A DNA stretch of 64,000 bases from an uncultured Bradyrhizobium sp. (GTDB taxonomy: Bacteria; Pseudomonadota; Alphaproteobacteria; Rhizobiales; Xanthobacteraceae). The position numbers and the translations under genes were made by a program. Positions 27,685 through 37,604 of the stretch are shown in pieces (position 1 is the first letter of the stretch; each line of letters begins with the position of its first letter). The stretch lies in contig NZ_CAKZJO010000055.1 in the NCBI RefSeq assembly GCF_936943645.1, forward strand, positions 1-64,000. Reading direction: 5' to 3'. The notes below the pieces were generated by a model. The model was given only the letters and a program-made list of their open reading frames with translations. It did not search any database and was not told the origin of the DNA.

Positions 27685-29003
27685 CAGCGGTTATCCAGCA
27701 TCAGCAGCGCGACCAGCATCAGCACGATCGCCGGTCCCGTCTTCACCAGCGCACCGAGCGGCTCGATCCAGAGGTCGGGTGTCAGGATCGCCGCACCCAC
27801 CATATAGCCAAGCGACGCGAGAATTCCCGCGACCAGTCCGGTCGCCGCCGTGCGCCGGAAGGCGATCAGCACGCCGATGCCCATGTCCATCAGGCTGGTG
27901 CCGACGGTGATGGGATCGACCAGCGCGGGCGGAAAGTTGTGCGCCGTCAAAATGCCGGCGGCGGCGCGGTAGGACACGAACAGTGCGATGAAGCCGGAGA
28001 GGAGCCAGAACGCGACCAGACTTGCGAAGATCAGCGCCTTGACCAGGAACAGGCGCGCGAACCATTTGTCCTGAATGGTGGCGGGATGCCGGCCGATCGT
28101 CTCAACCAGCGTCTTCGGTGTGATGCCTGTGGCGGCGATCCAGGCCGAGGGATCACCTTGCACGCCGCGGCGCAGCTCGGCGATGGCTGTCGAGCGCATC
28201 GCCGACATCCAGCCGAGATGGCTGGCGAGATCGCCGATCTTCGCGCCGAGGTCCAGCATGAACGACGGCATCGCGATGCGCGGCCACCCAGACGTGCCGA
28301 AGGCAAGCCGAAACGGTTTGATGACGCCGGCCACGGTGACCGGCTCGACCTGCATCAGATCCCAGCTCACCGCCTGCACGGCAGCGTCGTCAATGTCGCA
28401 CGCGGCGAGCCAGGCAATGGTCGCCGCAATATCCTCGACCGCGATGGGCCGAAACGGCGTTGTCATCTCCTTGTTTGGGAGATCGAGCGGAAACGCTGCG
28501 AGCGCACGGAGCATGGCGCTGCCGCCATAAGCTGACGGTGCAACGACGAAACCTGGACGCAGGATCGCATGGGGAATGCCGGAGGCTGCGATCAGCCGCT
28601 CGGCTTCGCGCTTGGTCGTCGCAAAAGCGGTGCGGTCAGCCTCCGCGGATCCGGGAATCGAGATGTGCACCAGCCGGATCGCGCGGCCGCTGTCGCCGAT
28701 CGCCGCAAGCAATCGCGTGACGAAATCGCGGTGCACGGCGCCAGTGTCGCTGCCAGCGCCGTCCTGGAGCACGCCGAGGCAATTCACGACGACATCCACC
28801 GCATGCTCGCGCAGCAGCCGCGCCAGAGCTGCCGCATCGCGCGAGAGGATCGGCAGCGCGATATCCAGCGCACTCATCCTCTGGGCCGGCGACAGGCTGC
28901 GCGCCACGCCGACCACGCGAAAGCCGCGCGCGCGGAGATCGTCGGTGACGAAGCGGCCGATCAGGCCGGAGGCGCCGAGCACCAGGATGGTTCGTTCAGC
29001 CAT
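27684..29003 (-). CDS. NAD(P)-dependent epimerase-like protein fused to a DoxX-like membrane domain
   Basis: The 439-residue product has an N-terminal Rossmann domain (ILVLGASGLIGRFVTDDL; VVVNCLGVLQDG; LVHISIPGS). A C-terminal membrane part of about four helices (~300-435) resembles DoxX. The usual SDR YxxxK is not evident, as in atypical SDRs of the YbjT/NmrA type. I start at 29003 (MAERTILVLGASG). It follows the DUF2269 gene by 8 bases and overlaps the DCC gene. A redox role at the membrane is likely but unproven. Confidence 0.82.
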   Translation of the reverse strand: MAERTILVLGASGLIGRFVTDDLRARGFRVVGVARSLSPAQRMSALDIALPILSRDAAALARLLREHAVDVVVNCLGVLQDGAGSDTGAVHRDFVTRLLAAIGDSGRAIRLVHISIPGSAEADRTAFATTKREAERLIAASGIPHAILRPGFVVAPSAYGGSAMLRALAAFPLDLPNKEMTTPFRPIAVEDIAATIAWLAACDIDDAAVQAVSWDLMQVEPVTVAGVIKPFRLAFGTSGWPRIAMPSFMLDLGAKIGDLASHLGWMSAMRSTAIAELRRGVQGDPSAWIAATGITPKTLVETIGRHPATIQDKWFARLFLVKALIFASLVAFWLLSGFIALFVSYRAAAGILTAHNFPPALVDPITVGTSLMDMGIGVLIAFRRTAATGLVAGILASLGYMVGAAILTPDLWIEPLGALVKTGPAIVLMLVALLMLDNR

Positions 29004-29011
29004 CGCGTCTC

Positions 29012-29479
29012 TCAAAACGGTTTTGCGATCATCAGCCACAGGATCAGCATCGTCGCGCCGAAACCGGGGAAGCCGAACGCGAACCAGCGGCGAAACAGGA
29101 CGTAATATCGCTCCGGCAAGGCCGCGTTTTGATCGGCAGCCTTGCGCGCGAGATCGCGCATCTCGATTTGCATGAACACCACGGGAATCCAGAACAGGCC
29201 GGCGACGGCATAGAGCGCGAGCGAGGCGAGCAGCCAGCGCTCGGTGATCGGCGTCGCCGAAAGCATCATCAGCAGGCCGCCCGTCAGGGGTTGCAGCAGC
29301 ACGGCGGAGAGCGTGAAGATCGCATCCGCGATCACCACCACCGAAGCGGTGCGTGCGATGAAGGCCACATCATTCGTGCGATGCGCCATCAGCATGAAAA
29401 AGGCGATGCCCGTTCCGGTGCCGAGAATGACGACGGCGCCGAGCACATGCAGGAACTTGACCAGAAAATACAGCGTCAT
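29012..29479 (-). CDS. DUF2269 family integral membrane protein
   Basis: The 155-residue product has four membrane helices. DUF2269 features include YFLVKFLHVLGAVVILGTGTGIAFFML at the start and the RWFAFGFPGF segment near the end. Its function is unknown. The start at 29479 overlaps the hydrolase stop (ATGA), which supports translational coupling. Confidence 0.85.
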   Translation of the reverse strand: MTLYFLVKFLHVLGAVVILGTGTGIAFFMLMAHRTNDVAFIARTASVVVIADAIFTLSAVLLQPLTGGLLMMLSATPITERWLLASLALYAVAGLFWIPVVFMQIEMRDLARKAADQNAALPERYYVLFRRWFAFGFPGFGATMLILWLMIAKPF

Positions 29480-30375
29480 GGCTTCTTGGTCGCCATGGGC
29501 TTCGGCAAGTTCAGCGCGCGGTCGAGCTCGCTGCTGGCGGCTTTGACGCCCGCTTCGGTCTCGATCATCCAATGCCCCTCGCTACCGACCGCAGGAAGCG
29601 CGCGGAAATCGACCTTGCCGCCACCGCCACGAAACGCGTCAGCCAAGCTCTTCGAAAACGACGGCGAGAAATAGCTGTCATTGGCCGCAACGAGCCAGGT
29701 GACGGGGATACGCGCGGCTTTGCCGAACTCCGTTGCAGCGGCAAGCAGCGTGTGTGACGCGCAGATCCGGTTCGGCTCGTCATTGGCATGGCCGCCGCGC
29801 CCGGGCGCGAACACCGCGATCGCGGCAATCGCCTTCGGATCGGCATTGGCGAGCGCCAGCGCGCCCCAGCCGCCGGCGGAATGGCCGATCACTACGGCGT
29901 CCTCCTTGCGAATGAAATCCTGCTTTCGCAAGAACTCCAGCGCGAGCCGGATTTGCTCGGCCGTCGCACGGCCCGAACGCACATAATCCGCCTCGTCACA
30001 TCCGCCCTGGTCCTCGGCATAGCGGCCGCCGGTCGCACCATGGCCGAGCCGCTCCGGCACCAGCACGGCGAAACCGCGCGCGACGAGAAAGGCGGCGAAC
30101 GGACGGTATTCCGGCTGCGGCATTTGCGCACGACGCAGGACGTTTTGCGTCGAGGCGTGCGCGATCACCACAAGTCGGAACGGACCGGCGCCAGCGGGGC
30201 GAAACAGCAGGGCCCGCGCGGCAATGTCGGTATCCGGCGATGGTACGCGCCACTCTTGTCGGCGCAGCGGTTCGCCCTCCTCGCCCGATGGGCCAAACGT
30301 GACCTGAGCGCACAGAGGCCGCGCAGTCAGCAACGCCAGCAGAGGCAGGAGCGCGATAGTGTTGAAGAACCGCAT
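29476..30375 (-). CDS. Secreted alpha/beta hydrolase (dienelactone-hydrolase/chlorophyllase-like)
   Basis: The 299-residue product has a signal peptide (cut near LCAQ, residue ~24). The alpha/beta-hydrolase fold shows VVIAHAST, the nucleophile elbow GHSAGG near residue 165, a late acid in AANDSYF, and a His in EGHWMIE. It is the first gene of a tight operon with DUF2269, epimerase-DoxX and DCC genes. The substrate is unknown. Confidence 0.85.
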   Translation of the reverse strand: MRFFNTIALLPLLALLTARPLCAQVTFGPSGEEGEPLRRQEWRVPSPDTDIAARALLFRPAGAGPFRLVVIAHASTQNVLRRAQMPQPEYRPFAAFLVARGFAVLVPERLGHGATGGRYAEDQGGCDEADYVRSGRATAEQIRLALEFLRKQDFIRKEDAVVIGHSAGGWGALALANADPKAIAAIAVFAPGRGGHANDEPNRICASHTLLAAATEFGKAARIPVTWLVAANDSYFSPSFSKSLADAFRGGGGKVDFRALPAVGSEGHWMIETEAGVKAASSELDRALNLPKPMATKKP

Positions 30376-30642
30376 GGATGGCCGAGGGCGAACACGAACA
30401 GTGACAGCGACACTAGTAGGAACGAATCACTCTGGACGGGCTTTCTGCGTCACCATTGCCGTTCATTTGTTGTCGCAACGGAAGTTTTGCACTGACGCTT
30501 GGCATGCCGGTGCCCTCGGAGTTGGCGCCTTGTCTTTTTTCGGTACAACATGGTTAAGATACTGATGCACAAAGTCCACACGTTAACCGATAATTAACGA
30601 TAGGTCTTGCCGCCGGCCCGGCGACTTGGTTTGATCACGCCC

Positions 30643-31152
30643 ATGAGCACAACCCTGATCGAGGTCCGGCCGGCCAAAGCTGCAGATGCAACTGCGGTGG
30701 CGTCCACTCATGACGAAGCCTGGCGCTCCGCCTATCAGGGCATCATTCCCGGCGCTGAGCTGGAAAAGCTCATCAACCGCCGCGGCCCGCAATGGTGGGA
30801 CAGCGCGATCCGCAAGGGCAGCCGCGTCAGCGTGCTCGTGTTCGGTGACAAGATCGCGGGCTATGCCAATTACGGTCGCAACCGTGCCCGCAGCCTGCAT
30901 TTCGACGGCGAGATCTACGAGCTTTACCTGCGCCCGGAATTCCAGGGCCTCGGCTTCGGCCGTCGCCTGTTCGCCGCCGCCCGCCGCGACCTGATGCAGA
31001 GCGGGCTGAAGAGCATGGTGGTGTGGGCGCTCTCGGACAACGATCCGGCGACGGAGTTCTACCGGGCGCTGGGCGGCCGCATGGTGGCGCGCTCCTCGGA
31101 GCGGTTCGGGCCGAAGTCGCTCGACAAGGTTGCCTTCGCCTGGACCAATTGA
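30643..31152 (+). CDS. GNAT-family N-acetyltransferase
   Basis: The 169-residue product has the acetyl-CoA-binding block ELYLRPEFQGLGFGRRLFAAAR and the C-terminal SDNDPATEFYRALGGRM. I start at the ATG at 30643 (MSTTLIEVRPA); a TTG 36 bases upstream is less likely. The 267 bases before it hold an AT-rich run (30560-30600) that may be its promoter. The substrate is unknown. Confidence 0.88.
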   Translation: MSTTLIEVRPAKAADATAVASTHDEAWRSAYQGIIPGAELEKLINRRGPQWWDSAIRKGSRVSVLVFGDKIAGYANYGRNRARSLHFDGEIYELYLRPEFQGLGFGRRLFAAARRDLMQSGLKSMVVWALSDNDPATEFYRALGGRMVARSSERFGPKSLDKVAFAWTN

Positions 31153-31333
31153 GCTGCTGAAAGCTGGATCGGCAGCCCTGACCTTCCGTCCGTCGATACC
31201 GCTGCCCTTGAGCCGGTGACTTCGGGATTCATTATTTCACAAAAACGCGATGGATCAGCGGGCCAAGCCCGCGTATGACAGCGCCAAAATCGCTGCCGGG
31301 CGCGATTTACCCTCGGCAACAACGGAGCCTTGA

Positions 31334-31873
31334 ATGCGTATCGATGCGATCTCGATCGGGAAGAACGTCCCCCAGGAAGTCAACGTCCTCATCGAAGTCC
31401 CCGTGGGCGGCGAACCGATCAAGTACGAGATGGACAAGGAAGCCGGCACGCTGGTGGTCGACCGCTTCCTGTACACGCCGATGCGTTACCCCGGTAACTA
31501 CGGCTTCATCCCGCACACTTTGTCGGATGACGGCGACCCCTGCGACGTCCTGATCGTCAACACCCGCGCCATCATTCCCGGCGCCGTCATGAGCGTGCGT
31601 CCGGTCGGCGTGCTGTTCATGGAGGACGAGGCCGGCGGCGACGAGAAGATCCTGGCGGTGCCGTCGTCAAAGCTGACGCAGCGCTACGACAAGGTGAAAT
31701 CGTACTCCGACCTTCCCGACATCACGCTGCAGCAGATCCAGCACTTCTTCGAGCACTACAAGGATCTCGAGAAGGGCAAATGGGTGAAGATCCTGCGCTG
31801 GGGCGGCCCGGAGGAAGCGCACAAGCTGATCCTCGAAGGCATGGATCGCGAGAAGAAAAAGAAGAAGGGCTGA
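31334..31873 (+). CDS. ppa: Inorganic pyrophosphatase
   Basis: The 179-residue soluble family I enzyme hydrolyses pyrophosphate to phosphate and pulls biosynthetic reactions forward. The metal-binding signature [10 protein letters not shown] is intact, with [11 protein letters not shown] and [10 protein letters not shown]. It ends in a Lys-rich tail (EKKKKKG). Confidence 0.96.
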   Translation: MRIDAISIGKNVPQEVNVLIEVPVGGEPIKYEMDKEAGTLVVDRFLYTPMRYPGNYGFIPHTLSDDGDPCDVLIVNTRAIIPGAVMSVRPVGVLFMEDEAGGDEKILAVPSSKLTQRYDKVKSYSDLPDITLQQIQHFFEHYKDLEKGKWVKILRWGGPEEAHKLILEGMDREKKKKKG

Positions 31874-31879
31874 GCTTCC

Positions 31880-31997
31880 GTGTCCCGGACGCGGCGCGGC
31901 ATGAAATGACGCGCTGCTGAGCCGGGACCCACATTGCCACTGGGCCCCGGCTCAGCAGCGCACCGCTGAAGAAGCGCTGCGCTGCGTCCGGGGCACG
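31880..31997. repeat. Intergenic palindromic element, 'tgccccgg...gtccggg' family (copy 2)
   Basis: The left words gtgtcccggacgcggcgc and cgctgctgagccgggaccca are mirrored by gggccccggctcagcagcg and gctgcgtccggggcac. It fills the gap between the convergent ppa and folD genes and may also stop transcription. Confidence 0.72.
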
Positions 31998-32007
31998 AGG
32001 CCCTCCA

Positions 32008-32892
32008 CTACACCGCCGGCTTCGGCAGCCCTGCGATCGCGCAGGCCGCGCGCAGCGTGTTCACCAGGAGGCAGGCGACCGTCATCTGGCCGACGCCGCC
32101 CGGCACCGGCGTGATGGCGCCGGCCACTTCAAGCGCTTCCTGATAGGCGACGTCGCCGACGAGGCGCGTCTTGCCGTCCTCCTTCGGAATCCGGTTGATC
32201 CCGATGTCGATCACGGTCGCGCCCGGCTTCAGCCAATCGCCGCGCACCATCTCAGGCTTGCCGACCGCGGCATAAACCAGATCGGCTTTCTTCACGAGCC
32301 CGGGCAAGTCGCGCGAGCGCGAATGCGCGATCGTCACGGTGGCGTTCTCGTTGAGCAGCAATTGCACCAGCGGACGACCGACCAGGTTGGAGCGGCCGAT
32401 GACGATGGCATTCATGCCTTCGAGCGAGGCGTGCACGCTCTTGGTCAGGATGATCGAGCCGAGCGGGGTGCAGGGTGACAGCGCCTGGAATCCGCCGGCG
32501 AGCCGGCCGGCATTGTTCGGGTGCAAGCCATCGACGTCCTTGGCGGGGTCGATGGCGTTGATGACGGCCTCGGTATTGATGCCCTTCGGCAGCGGCAGCT
32601 GGACCAGGATGCCATGCACGGCTGGATCGCGATTGAGCTTCGCGACGACGGCAAGCAGATCCGCTTGCGAAACGTCGGCCGGCAGCTTGTGCTCGAACGA
32701 GGCCATGCCGGCGGCCTGGGTCTGGGTGTGCTTGGAGCGGACATAGACCTCGCTGGCGGGGTCGTTGCCGACCAGTACCACAGCGAGACCCGGCACCAGA
32801 TTGTGCTCCCGCTTGACCCGGGCAACCTCGTCGGCCACGCGCGCACGGAGCTCGGCGGCGATGACTTTTCCATCGATGATCTTGGCGGTCAT
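32008..32892 (-). CDS. folD: Bifunctional methylenetetrahydrofolate dehydrogenase/cyclohydrolase
   Basis: The enzyme interconverts 5,10-methylene- and 10-formyl-tetrahydrofolate with NADP. The 294-residue product has [17 protein letters not shown] (catalytic Tyr and Lys), [23 protein letters not shown], the dinucleotide site [11 protein letters not shown], and [11 protein letters not shown]. The C-terminus is typical. Confidence 0.96.
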   Translation of the reverse strand: MTAKIIDGKVIAAELRARVADEVARVKREHNLVPGLAVVLVGNDPASEVYVRSKHTQTQAAGMASFEHKLPADVSQADLLAVVAKLNRDPAVHGILVQLPLPKGINTEAVINAIDPAKDVDGLHPNNAGRLAGGFQALSPCTPLGSIILTKSVHASLEGMNAIVIGRSNLVGRPLVQLLLNENATVTIAHSRSRDLPGLVKKADLVYAAVGKPEMVRGDWLKPGATVIDIGINRIPKEDGKTRLVGDVAYQEALEVAGAITPVPGGVGQMTVACLLVNTLRAACAIAGLPKPAV

Positions 32893-32901
32893 GTCAGTTC
32901 C

Positions 32902-33285
32902 TCAGTCTGTCGATTTGGCGGCCGCAGATTTGAGTTGGACGAGCTGGCGCAGGGCCTCGCCGAGCCACGCCGGATCGCCGTCGACCGCGATCTGCTTCAG
33001 CCGCGAAGTGGCTCCGGACAGGAGCCTCACGCTGGCCTTGGGGACGCCAAGCGACTTTGCCAGCAGCACTAAAACGGCCCTGTTGGCCTCGCCGCCATCA
33101 GCGATCGCGCGCACCCGCACCTTGAGCACGCTGCGGCCATCGGCCAATTGCTCGATCCCGTCGATGTCGTCGCGACCGCCGCGAGGCGTCACCCGTAGCG
33201 CAATGCTGATTCCAGCGGCCGAATAGCGCCAAGGTTCCTTGTGAGGTTCCTTGTAAGGTTCCCTGGAGGCGTCTTTGGCGACCAA
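32902..33285 (-). CDS. DUF167 (YggU) family protein
   Basis: The 127-residue product has RVTPRGGRDDIDG, VRAIADGGEANRAVLVLLAKSLGVPKASVRLLSGATSR, typical of DUF167. The N-terminus contains a short tandem repeat (KEPYKEPHKEPW) from a repeated aaggttcc-type unit at 33231-33265. It lies between YggT and folD genes on one strand, the usual alphaproteobacterial order. The function is unknown. Confidence 0.88.
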   Translation of the reverse strand: MVAKDASREPYKEPHKEPWRYSAAGISIALRVTPRGGRDDIDGIEQLADGRSVLKVRVRAIADGGEANRAVLVLLAKSLGVPKASVRLLSGATSRLKQIAVDGDPAWLGEALRQLVQLKSAAAKSTD

Positions 33286-33300
33286 GGCGCTCCCGCCCGC

Positions 33301-33591
33301 TCAGATCACGTTCGGGTAGATGTAGTACAGGATCACCCGCTCGATGAACATGATCAGCAGGATCAAGATGATCGGCGAGATGTCGAGGCCGCCGAGGCTG
33401 GGCAGGAGATTGCGAATCGGTGCCAACACCGGCTCGGTGATCCGGTACAGGAACTCCGCGACCGCCGACACGAACTGGTTGCGGGTGTTCACCACGTTGA
33501 AGGCGATCAGCCAGGACAGGATCGCGGAGGCGATCAGCAGCCAGACGTAGAGGTCGAGCACGATGATGACGATGTCGAGAACGGCACGCAT
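33301..33591 (-). CDS. YggT family membrane protein
   Basis: The 96-residue product has two hydrophobic helices. The YggT pattern is seen in NPVNTRNQF-like VVNTRNQFVSAVAEFLYRITEPVLAPIRNLLPSLGGLDISPIILILLI. YggT proteins are linked to osmotic tolerance or division-site positioning in other bacteria. It probably starts the operon with DUF167 and folD. Confidence 0.9.
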   Translation of the reverse strand: MRAVLDIVIIVLDLYVWLLIASAILSWLIAFNVVNTRNQFVSAVAEFLYRITEPVLAPIRNLLPSLGGLDISPIILILLIMFIERVILYYIYPNVI

Positions 33592-33795
33592 GGCTATTGA
33601 AGACTCTGGCTTTTGAAGACTTTGGCTGCGGACGGAATTGACGCCTTGTTGCTAGATATCGGTTCCCCCCCGCCCAAACAAGGGAAGTCGGCGTCCGAAT
33701 GGCTAAAACCGGGTTACAGCCGTCCTTGACTTGACCTTGGCGGGGACTTAAATGGCGCCCGGTTGTCGGCCGCGTTTACCAGAGCGGCCAGCAAA

Positions 33796-33868
<73 letters not shown>

Positions 33869-33871
<3 letters not shown>

Positions 33872-33931
33872 CGCTTCGCCCGTCGGGCTACGCGTGGCGC
33901 AGCCGCGCGGTGCCCGACGGGCGAAGCGTGG
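33869..33931. repeat. Perfect 20-bp inverted repeat overlapping the tRNA-Ala 3' end
   Basis: The left arm 33869-33888 (ccacgcttcgcccgtcgggc) is the exact reverse complement of 33912-33931, with a 23-base loop. The left arm includes the tRNA's encoded CCA. It could act as a terminator or processing signal, but no T run follows. Confidence 0.85.
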
Positions 33932-33981
33932 TGTCCGGCGAAGCCCGAAGGGCGAAGACGGACCGTCTCCGCAAGTCCCCC

Positions 33982-34794
33982 CTACCTCCCCGTAAACCTT
34001 GGCGGCCGCTTCTCCATGAAGCTCGCCACGCCCTCGCGGAAATCGCTGCCGGCCAGCGCCACCATCATCTCCCGGTTCGCCTCGATCGTTGCCTCGGCCA
34101 AGGTCTGGAACGGCACCTCGTAGAGCTGGCGCTTGATGACGGCCATCGCGCTTGGCGAGACGAAATCGGCGAGATCGCGGGCGTAGGCGTAGGTCTCCTC
34201 GCGCAGCTTCTCCGGCGAGCAGAGCCGGTTGACCATGCCGATCCGCAACGCCTCCTCGCTCGAAACGCGCCGGGCCGAAAGCAGCAGATCCATCGCATTG
34301 GCGTGGCCGACGATGCGCGGCAGCATCCAGGAGATGCCGTGCTCGGCAATCAGACCGCGGCGCGCGAAGGCGGTGGTGAACACCGTGTTGTCGGCGGCAA
34401 AGCGCAGGTCGCAATAGAGTGCATGCACGAGACCGATGCCCGCGGTCGCACCGTTGAGCATGGCGATGACCGGCTTCCTGATCGAGGGATAATAGCCATA
34501 GCGCGTCTGCCAGTCCGGGCGCCGGTTCATGTCGAACGGCGGCAGATTGGTCGCGCGCCTGACGTCGTCGGGGTCGAGCCCCTTCAACGCATCCATGTCG
34601 GCGCCGGCGCAGAACGCGCGGCCGGCGCCGGTGAGCACGATGACGCGGACATCGTCATCGGCGCTCGATGCTTCCATGGCATGGCGCACGTCGCGCTCCA
34701 TGATCGGCGTCCACGCATTCATGCGATCGGGCCGGTTGAGCGTGATGGTCGCGACCTTGTCGCTCACCTCGTAGAGGATGTGTTCGTAAGCCAT
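33982..34794 (-). CDS. Enoyl-CoA hydratase/isomerase family protein
   Basis: The 270-residue crotonase-fold product has TGAGRAFCAGADMDALKG (oxyanion hole) and ARRGLIAEHGISWMLPRIVG, where a catalytic Glu is expected (AEHG). It probably hydrates or isomerises an acyl-CoA. The gene is monocistronic; the substrate is unknown. Confidence 0.9.
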   Translation of the reverse strand: MAYEHILYEVSDKVATITLNRPDRMNAWTPIMERDVRHAMEASSADDDVRVIVLTGAGRAFCAGADMDALKGLDPDDVRRATNLPPFDMNRRPDWQTRYGYYPSIRKPVIAMLNGATAGIGLVHALYCDLRFAADNTVFTTAFARRGLIAEHGISWMLPRIVGHANAMDLLLSARRVSSEEALRIGMVNRLCSPEKLREETYAYARDLADFVSPSAMAVIKRQLYEVPFQTLAEATIEANREMMVALAGSDFREGVASFMEKRPPRFTGR

Positions 34795-34905
34795 GGCGCT
34801 CTCCCTGTGCTGTCGGCCCGCGTTCGCGCGCGCTCGTTGGGAATGAGCCTAGCATATCCAATGGTAAGGCAAGGACTTGCGCCAAGAAACTGCGCGACGA
34901 CGCGA

Positions 34906-35700
34906 TCACTCGGCCGCTTGCGCCAGCACCGGCCGGCGCGCCAGCCAACCGTCGACGAAGTGATCGAGCCAGGCACGCTCTGCGGCATCGTACACGGCAC
35001 GATCCGCGAAGTGATGGTGCCGCTGCCGCGCACCGGGCGCGCTGAAGCCGTCATAGCCGCGCGTGGTCCAGCGATGCATCATCGCGTAGGTCACATCAGG
35101 ATGAAACTGCACGCCGAACGCATTGCCGGCGCGGAATGCCTGCACCGGAAAATCATCGCCTTCTGCCAAGAGCTCCGCGCCAACAGGCAGCTCGAATCCC
35201 TCGCGGTGCCAATGATAGACCTGTGCCGGCCAGGCCGGGCAGAGCGCGTGGCCCGCGGCGGTCGGACGGATCGGGTAGTAGCCGATCTGGGTCAGGGCCT
35301 CCGGATGCGGCGCGACGCGCGCGCCGAGCTGCATGGCGAGCATTTGTGCCCCCAGGCAAATGCCGAGGAACGGCCGCTGCTCGCGCAGCGGAATTTCGAT
35401 CCAGTCGATCTCGCGACGGATGTAGTCGTCGGGATCGTTGGCGCTCATCGGGCCGCCGAAGACCACGGCGCCTGCGTGCGCATCAAGCGTCTCGGGCAGC
35501 GGATCGCCGAAGCGGGGACGGCGGATGTCGAGGGGATGGCCGAGCGCGCGGAGCGCGTTGCCGACGCGGCCGGGGGTCGAAGATTCCTGATGCAGGACGA
35601 TCAAGACCGGTAACCGGCTTTCGGAGGCGGCAGGGCTCGGCACCCTCTTTCGGAAGGGCACCAATTCTGCACCACCAAACCTGTCCGTCCGGAACGACAT
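34906..35700 (-). CDS. Class I glutamine amidotransferase (GMP synthase-like, stand-alone)
   Basis: The 264-residue product has VVFGGPMSANDPD, the nucleophile block FLGICLGAQML and VQFHPDVTYAM (His) of class I amidotransferases. It has no synthase domain. Stand-alone members deaminate or hydrolyse gamma-glutamyl compounds. The first ~30 residues are poorly conserved, so a later start is possible. Confidence 0.87.
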   Translation of the reverse strand: MSFRTDRFGGAELVPFRKRVPSPAASESRLPVLIVLHQESSTPGRVGNALRALGHPLDIRRPRFGDPLPETLDAHAGAVVFGGPMSANDPDDYIRREIDWIEIPLREQRPFLGICLGAQMLAMQLGARVAPHPEALTQIGYYPIRPTAAGHALCPAWPAQVYHWHREGFELPVGAELLAEGDDFPVQAFRAGNAFGVQFHPDVTYAMMHRWTTRGYDGFSAPGARQRHHHFADRAVYDAAERAWLDHFVDGWLARRPVLAQAAE

Positions 35701-35824
35701 GGCCTCTGCGAGTGCTATCGGTTCAGACCGCCAGCATAGCTAAGCGATGGTTAACATCGTGTGAGTTCGCGCACACATCGAAAGTGAAGCAAGCTCCGGG
35801 CCACTACGGGAGCTGGGGACTTTT

Positions 35825-36604
35825 CTAGTGCCGGCGCCTCTGGAACCGGCTCGTGGCGGCCAGGATGAAGCCGCGCGGGAAGAAGCGCAGCGCAAACGGC
35901 ACAATCTTGATGCCGAGACCGGGCAGCACTGCCCGTTTGTTGGCCATCAGGCCGCGATAAGCCTCTTGCGCGACATCGGCGGCCGAAACGTTGAGAAGGG
36001 CCGTATCGTGTTGCGCCCCGACGCCGGCGCGCGCCTGGAATTCGGTGGGCACAGGGCCCGGGCAGAGCACGGTGACGCGAACCCCGCGCGGCGCGAGCTC
36101 CGCGCGCAGCGCTTCGGTGAAGGAGATCACATAGGCTTTGGAGGCATAATAAACGGCCATGCCGGGACCGGGCAGGAAGCCTGCAACCGAGCCCACATTG
36201 AGCAGACCGCCCCTGTTCCTGATCAGCTGATCGGCAAAGCGCAGCGACAGATCCGTCAGAGCCCGCACATTGACCTCGACGATCCCGATCTGCTCATCGC
36301 GGTCGCGCTCGATGGCATCACCGAACACGCCGAAGCCCGCATTGTTGACGAGGTGATCGAGCTCCACGCCTTCGGCCGCGAGCGCTGCCGCGATGGTCTC
36401 GCCGGCGGCGGGGTCCTCGAGATCGCAGGCGATCACGATCGGCTTCTTGCCGCCTTTGGCGGCGAGCTCGTTCGCGAGCGCCTCCAATCGATCCGCGCGC
36501 CGCGCCGTCAATGCGAGACGATGTCCATTGGCGGCAAACACGCGCGCCAGCTCCACACCTATGCCCGCCGAAGCACCGGTGATCAACGTTACCCGCTCAG
36601 TCAC
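35825..36604 (-). CDS. SDR-family oxidoreductase
   Basis: The 259-residue product has LITGASAGIGVELARVF, LVNNAGFGVFGD, the Ser of LLNVGSVAGF and the canonical YYASKAYV (YxxxK). It resembles DltE/YqjQ-type short-chain dehydrogenases. I use the GTG at 36604 (VTERVTLITGASAG); longer frames add ~57 residues unlike any SDR. Confidence 0.85.
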   Translation of the reverse strand: MTERVTLITGASAGIGVELARVFAANGHRLALTARRADRLEALANELAAKGGKKPIVIACDLEDPAAGETIAAALAAEGVELDHLVNNAGFGVFGDAIERDRDEQIGIVEVNVRALTDLSLRFADQLIRNRGGLLNVGSVAGFLPGPGMAVYYASKAYVISFTEALRAELAPRGVRVTVLCPGPVPTEFQARAGVGAQHDTALLNVSAADVAQEAYRGLMANKRAVLPGLGIKIVPFALRFFPRGFILAATSRFQRRRH

Positions 36605-36832
36605 GATCGAAGTTCTCTTGAATTGAAGTCTTTGGCCCCGGCAATCGCTGAACGAGAGCATAAGCCGTGCGCGACAGGCAAGCGGCGCTGGCGGCATGGC
36701 CGCTTGAGCGGGCGACAGGGGGTGCAGAAAAGACTCATATTTGCAGGCGAATCCGCAAAAGCGCGGGAAGGGCACGGCTTACATTAAAGTTTCGTCATGT
36801 GGCTCGCATGTCGGGCCACCGGCGCGGACAAG

Positions 36833-37321
36833 TCAGCCGCCGACGGCACCATCCTTCACCTGGCCACCGACGCGTTCGGCGACCGCGTGCTTCAGGTCGA
36901 TCCGGTCGCGCTGGGAAATCCCGAGCAGATCGGAGGCGCGCCAGACGACGTTGTCTTCGAATTCGGTCACCTGGCCGTCGGCATAGACCAGCTCCCACAT
37001 CATCCGGACGATGCGCTTGCGGCCCTCTTCGTCGAGCGAGCGCATGATGACGCTGGTGAAGTGATAGAGATCCACCGCCTCGCCCTCGACCTCAGTGGCG
37101 TCGGCGATCAGGCGATCCGCGGTGCCGTGGTCGAGCCCGAAATGGCTCTCGATCAGGCTGTGCAGCTTGCGCTGCTCGGCCGCCGTCGGCTGGCCGTCCA
37201 GCGAGACCACGTGGACCAGCAGCGCGGTTGCCGCCAACCGATAGTCGCTGTCGCCGAAGGTGCGGTTCTGGTCGTTGGGGGCGACGATGTCGGCGATGAA
37301 TTGGCGCAGGCCGTCGAGCAT
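36833..37321 (-). CDS. TerB-family (tellurite-resistance-like) protein
   Basis: The 162-residue all-helical product has the TerB pattern ATALLVHVVSLDGQPTAAEQRKL and its second-half repeat ELVYADGQVTEFEDNVVWRASDLLGIS. Acidic metal-binding-type residues recur in both halves. TerB proteins bind metals and are often part of stress modules, but it has no other Ter gene nearby. Confidence 0.88.
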   Translation of the reverse strand: MLDGLRQFIADIVAPNDQNRTFGDSDYRLAATALLVHVVSLDGQPTAAEQRKLHSLIESHFGLDHGTADRLIADATEVEGEAVDLYHFTSVIMRSLDEEGRKRIVRMMWELVYADGQVTEFEDNVVWRASDLLGISQRDRIDLKHAVAERVGGQVKDGAVGG

Positions 37322-37487
37322 AGGATCCTACCGAAATCGATGCAGCCGCGAGGGGGAGGGCGGCCGCTACCAGCATTATATGAGCAGGAAACTCAACCGG
37401 CGCAACGTGCGGCAGTTCCGCGCGCCGGATTACGTTTCGGCAATCTGCTGCGCATCGGACGCGAGGAGCAAGCCGAGTCCCTCAGCT

Positions 37488-37598
37488 GTCGTCCCTGCGA
37501 ACGCAAGGGACCCGTAACTACAGGCTGTGTTTGGGCAATGACCATCTTGCCTATTTCAGAAATCACGCGGCATGGGCCCCTGCTTTCGCAGGGGCGAC
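37488..37598. repeat. Intergenic palindromic element, 'gtcgtcc...ggggcgac' family (copy 3)
   Basis: gtcgtccctgcgaacgcaaggga (37488-37510) and gcccctgctttcgcaggggcgac (37576-37598) each fold back locally and also mirror each other as outer ends. It is related to 3813-3959 and 27110-27250 and lies upstream of the TerB-like gene, beyond the cyclase stop. Confidence 0.72.
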
Positions 37599-37604
37599 AG
37601 CGGC

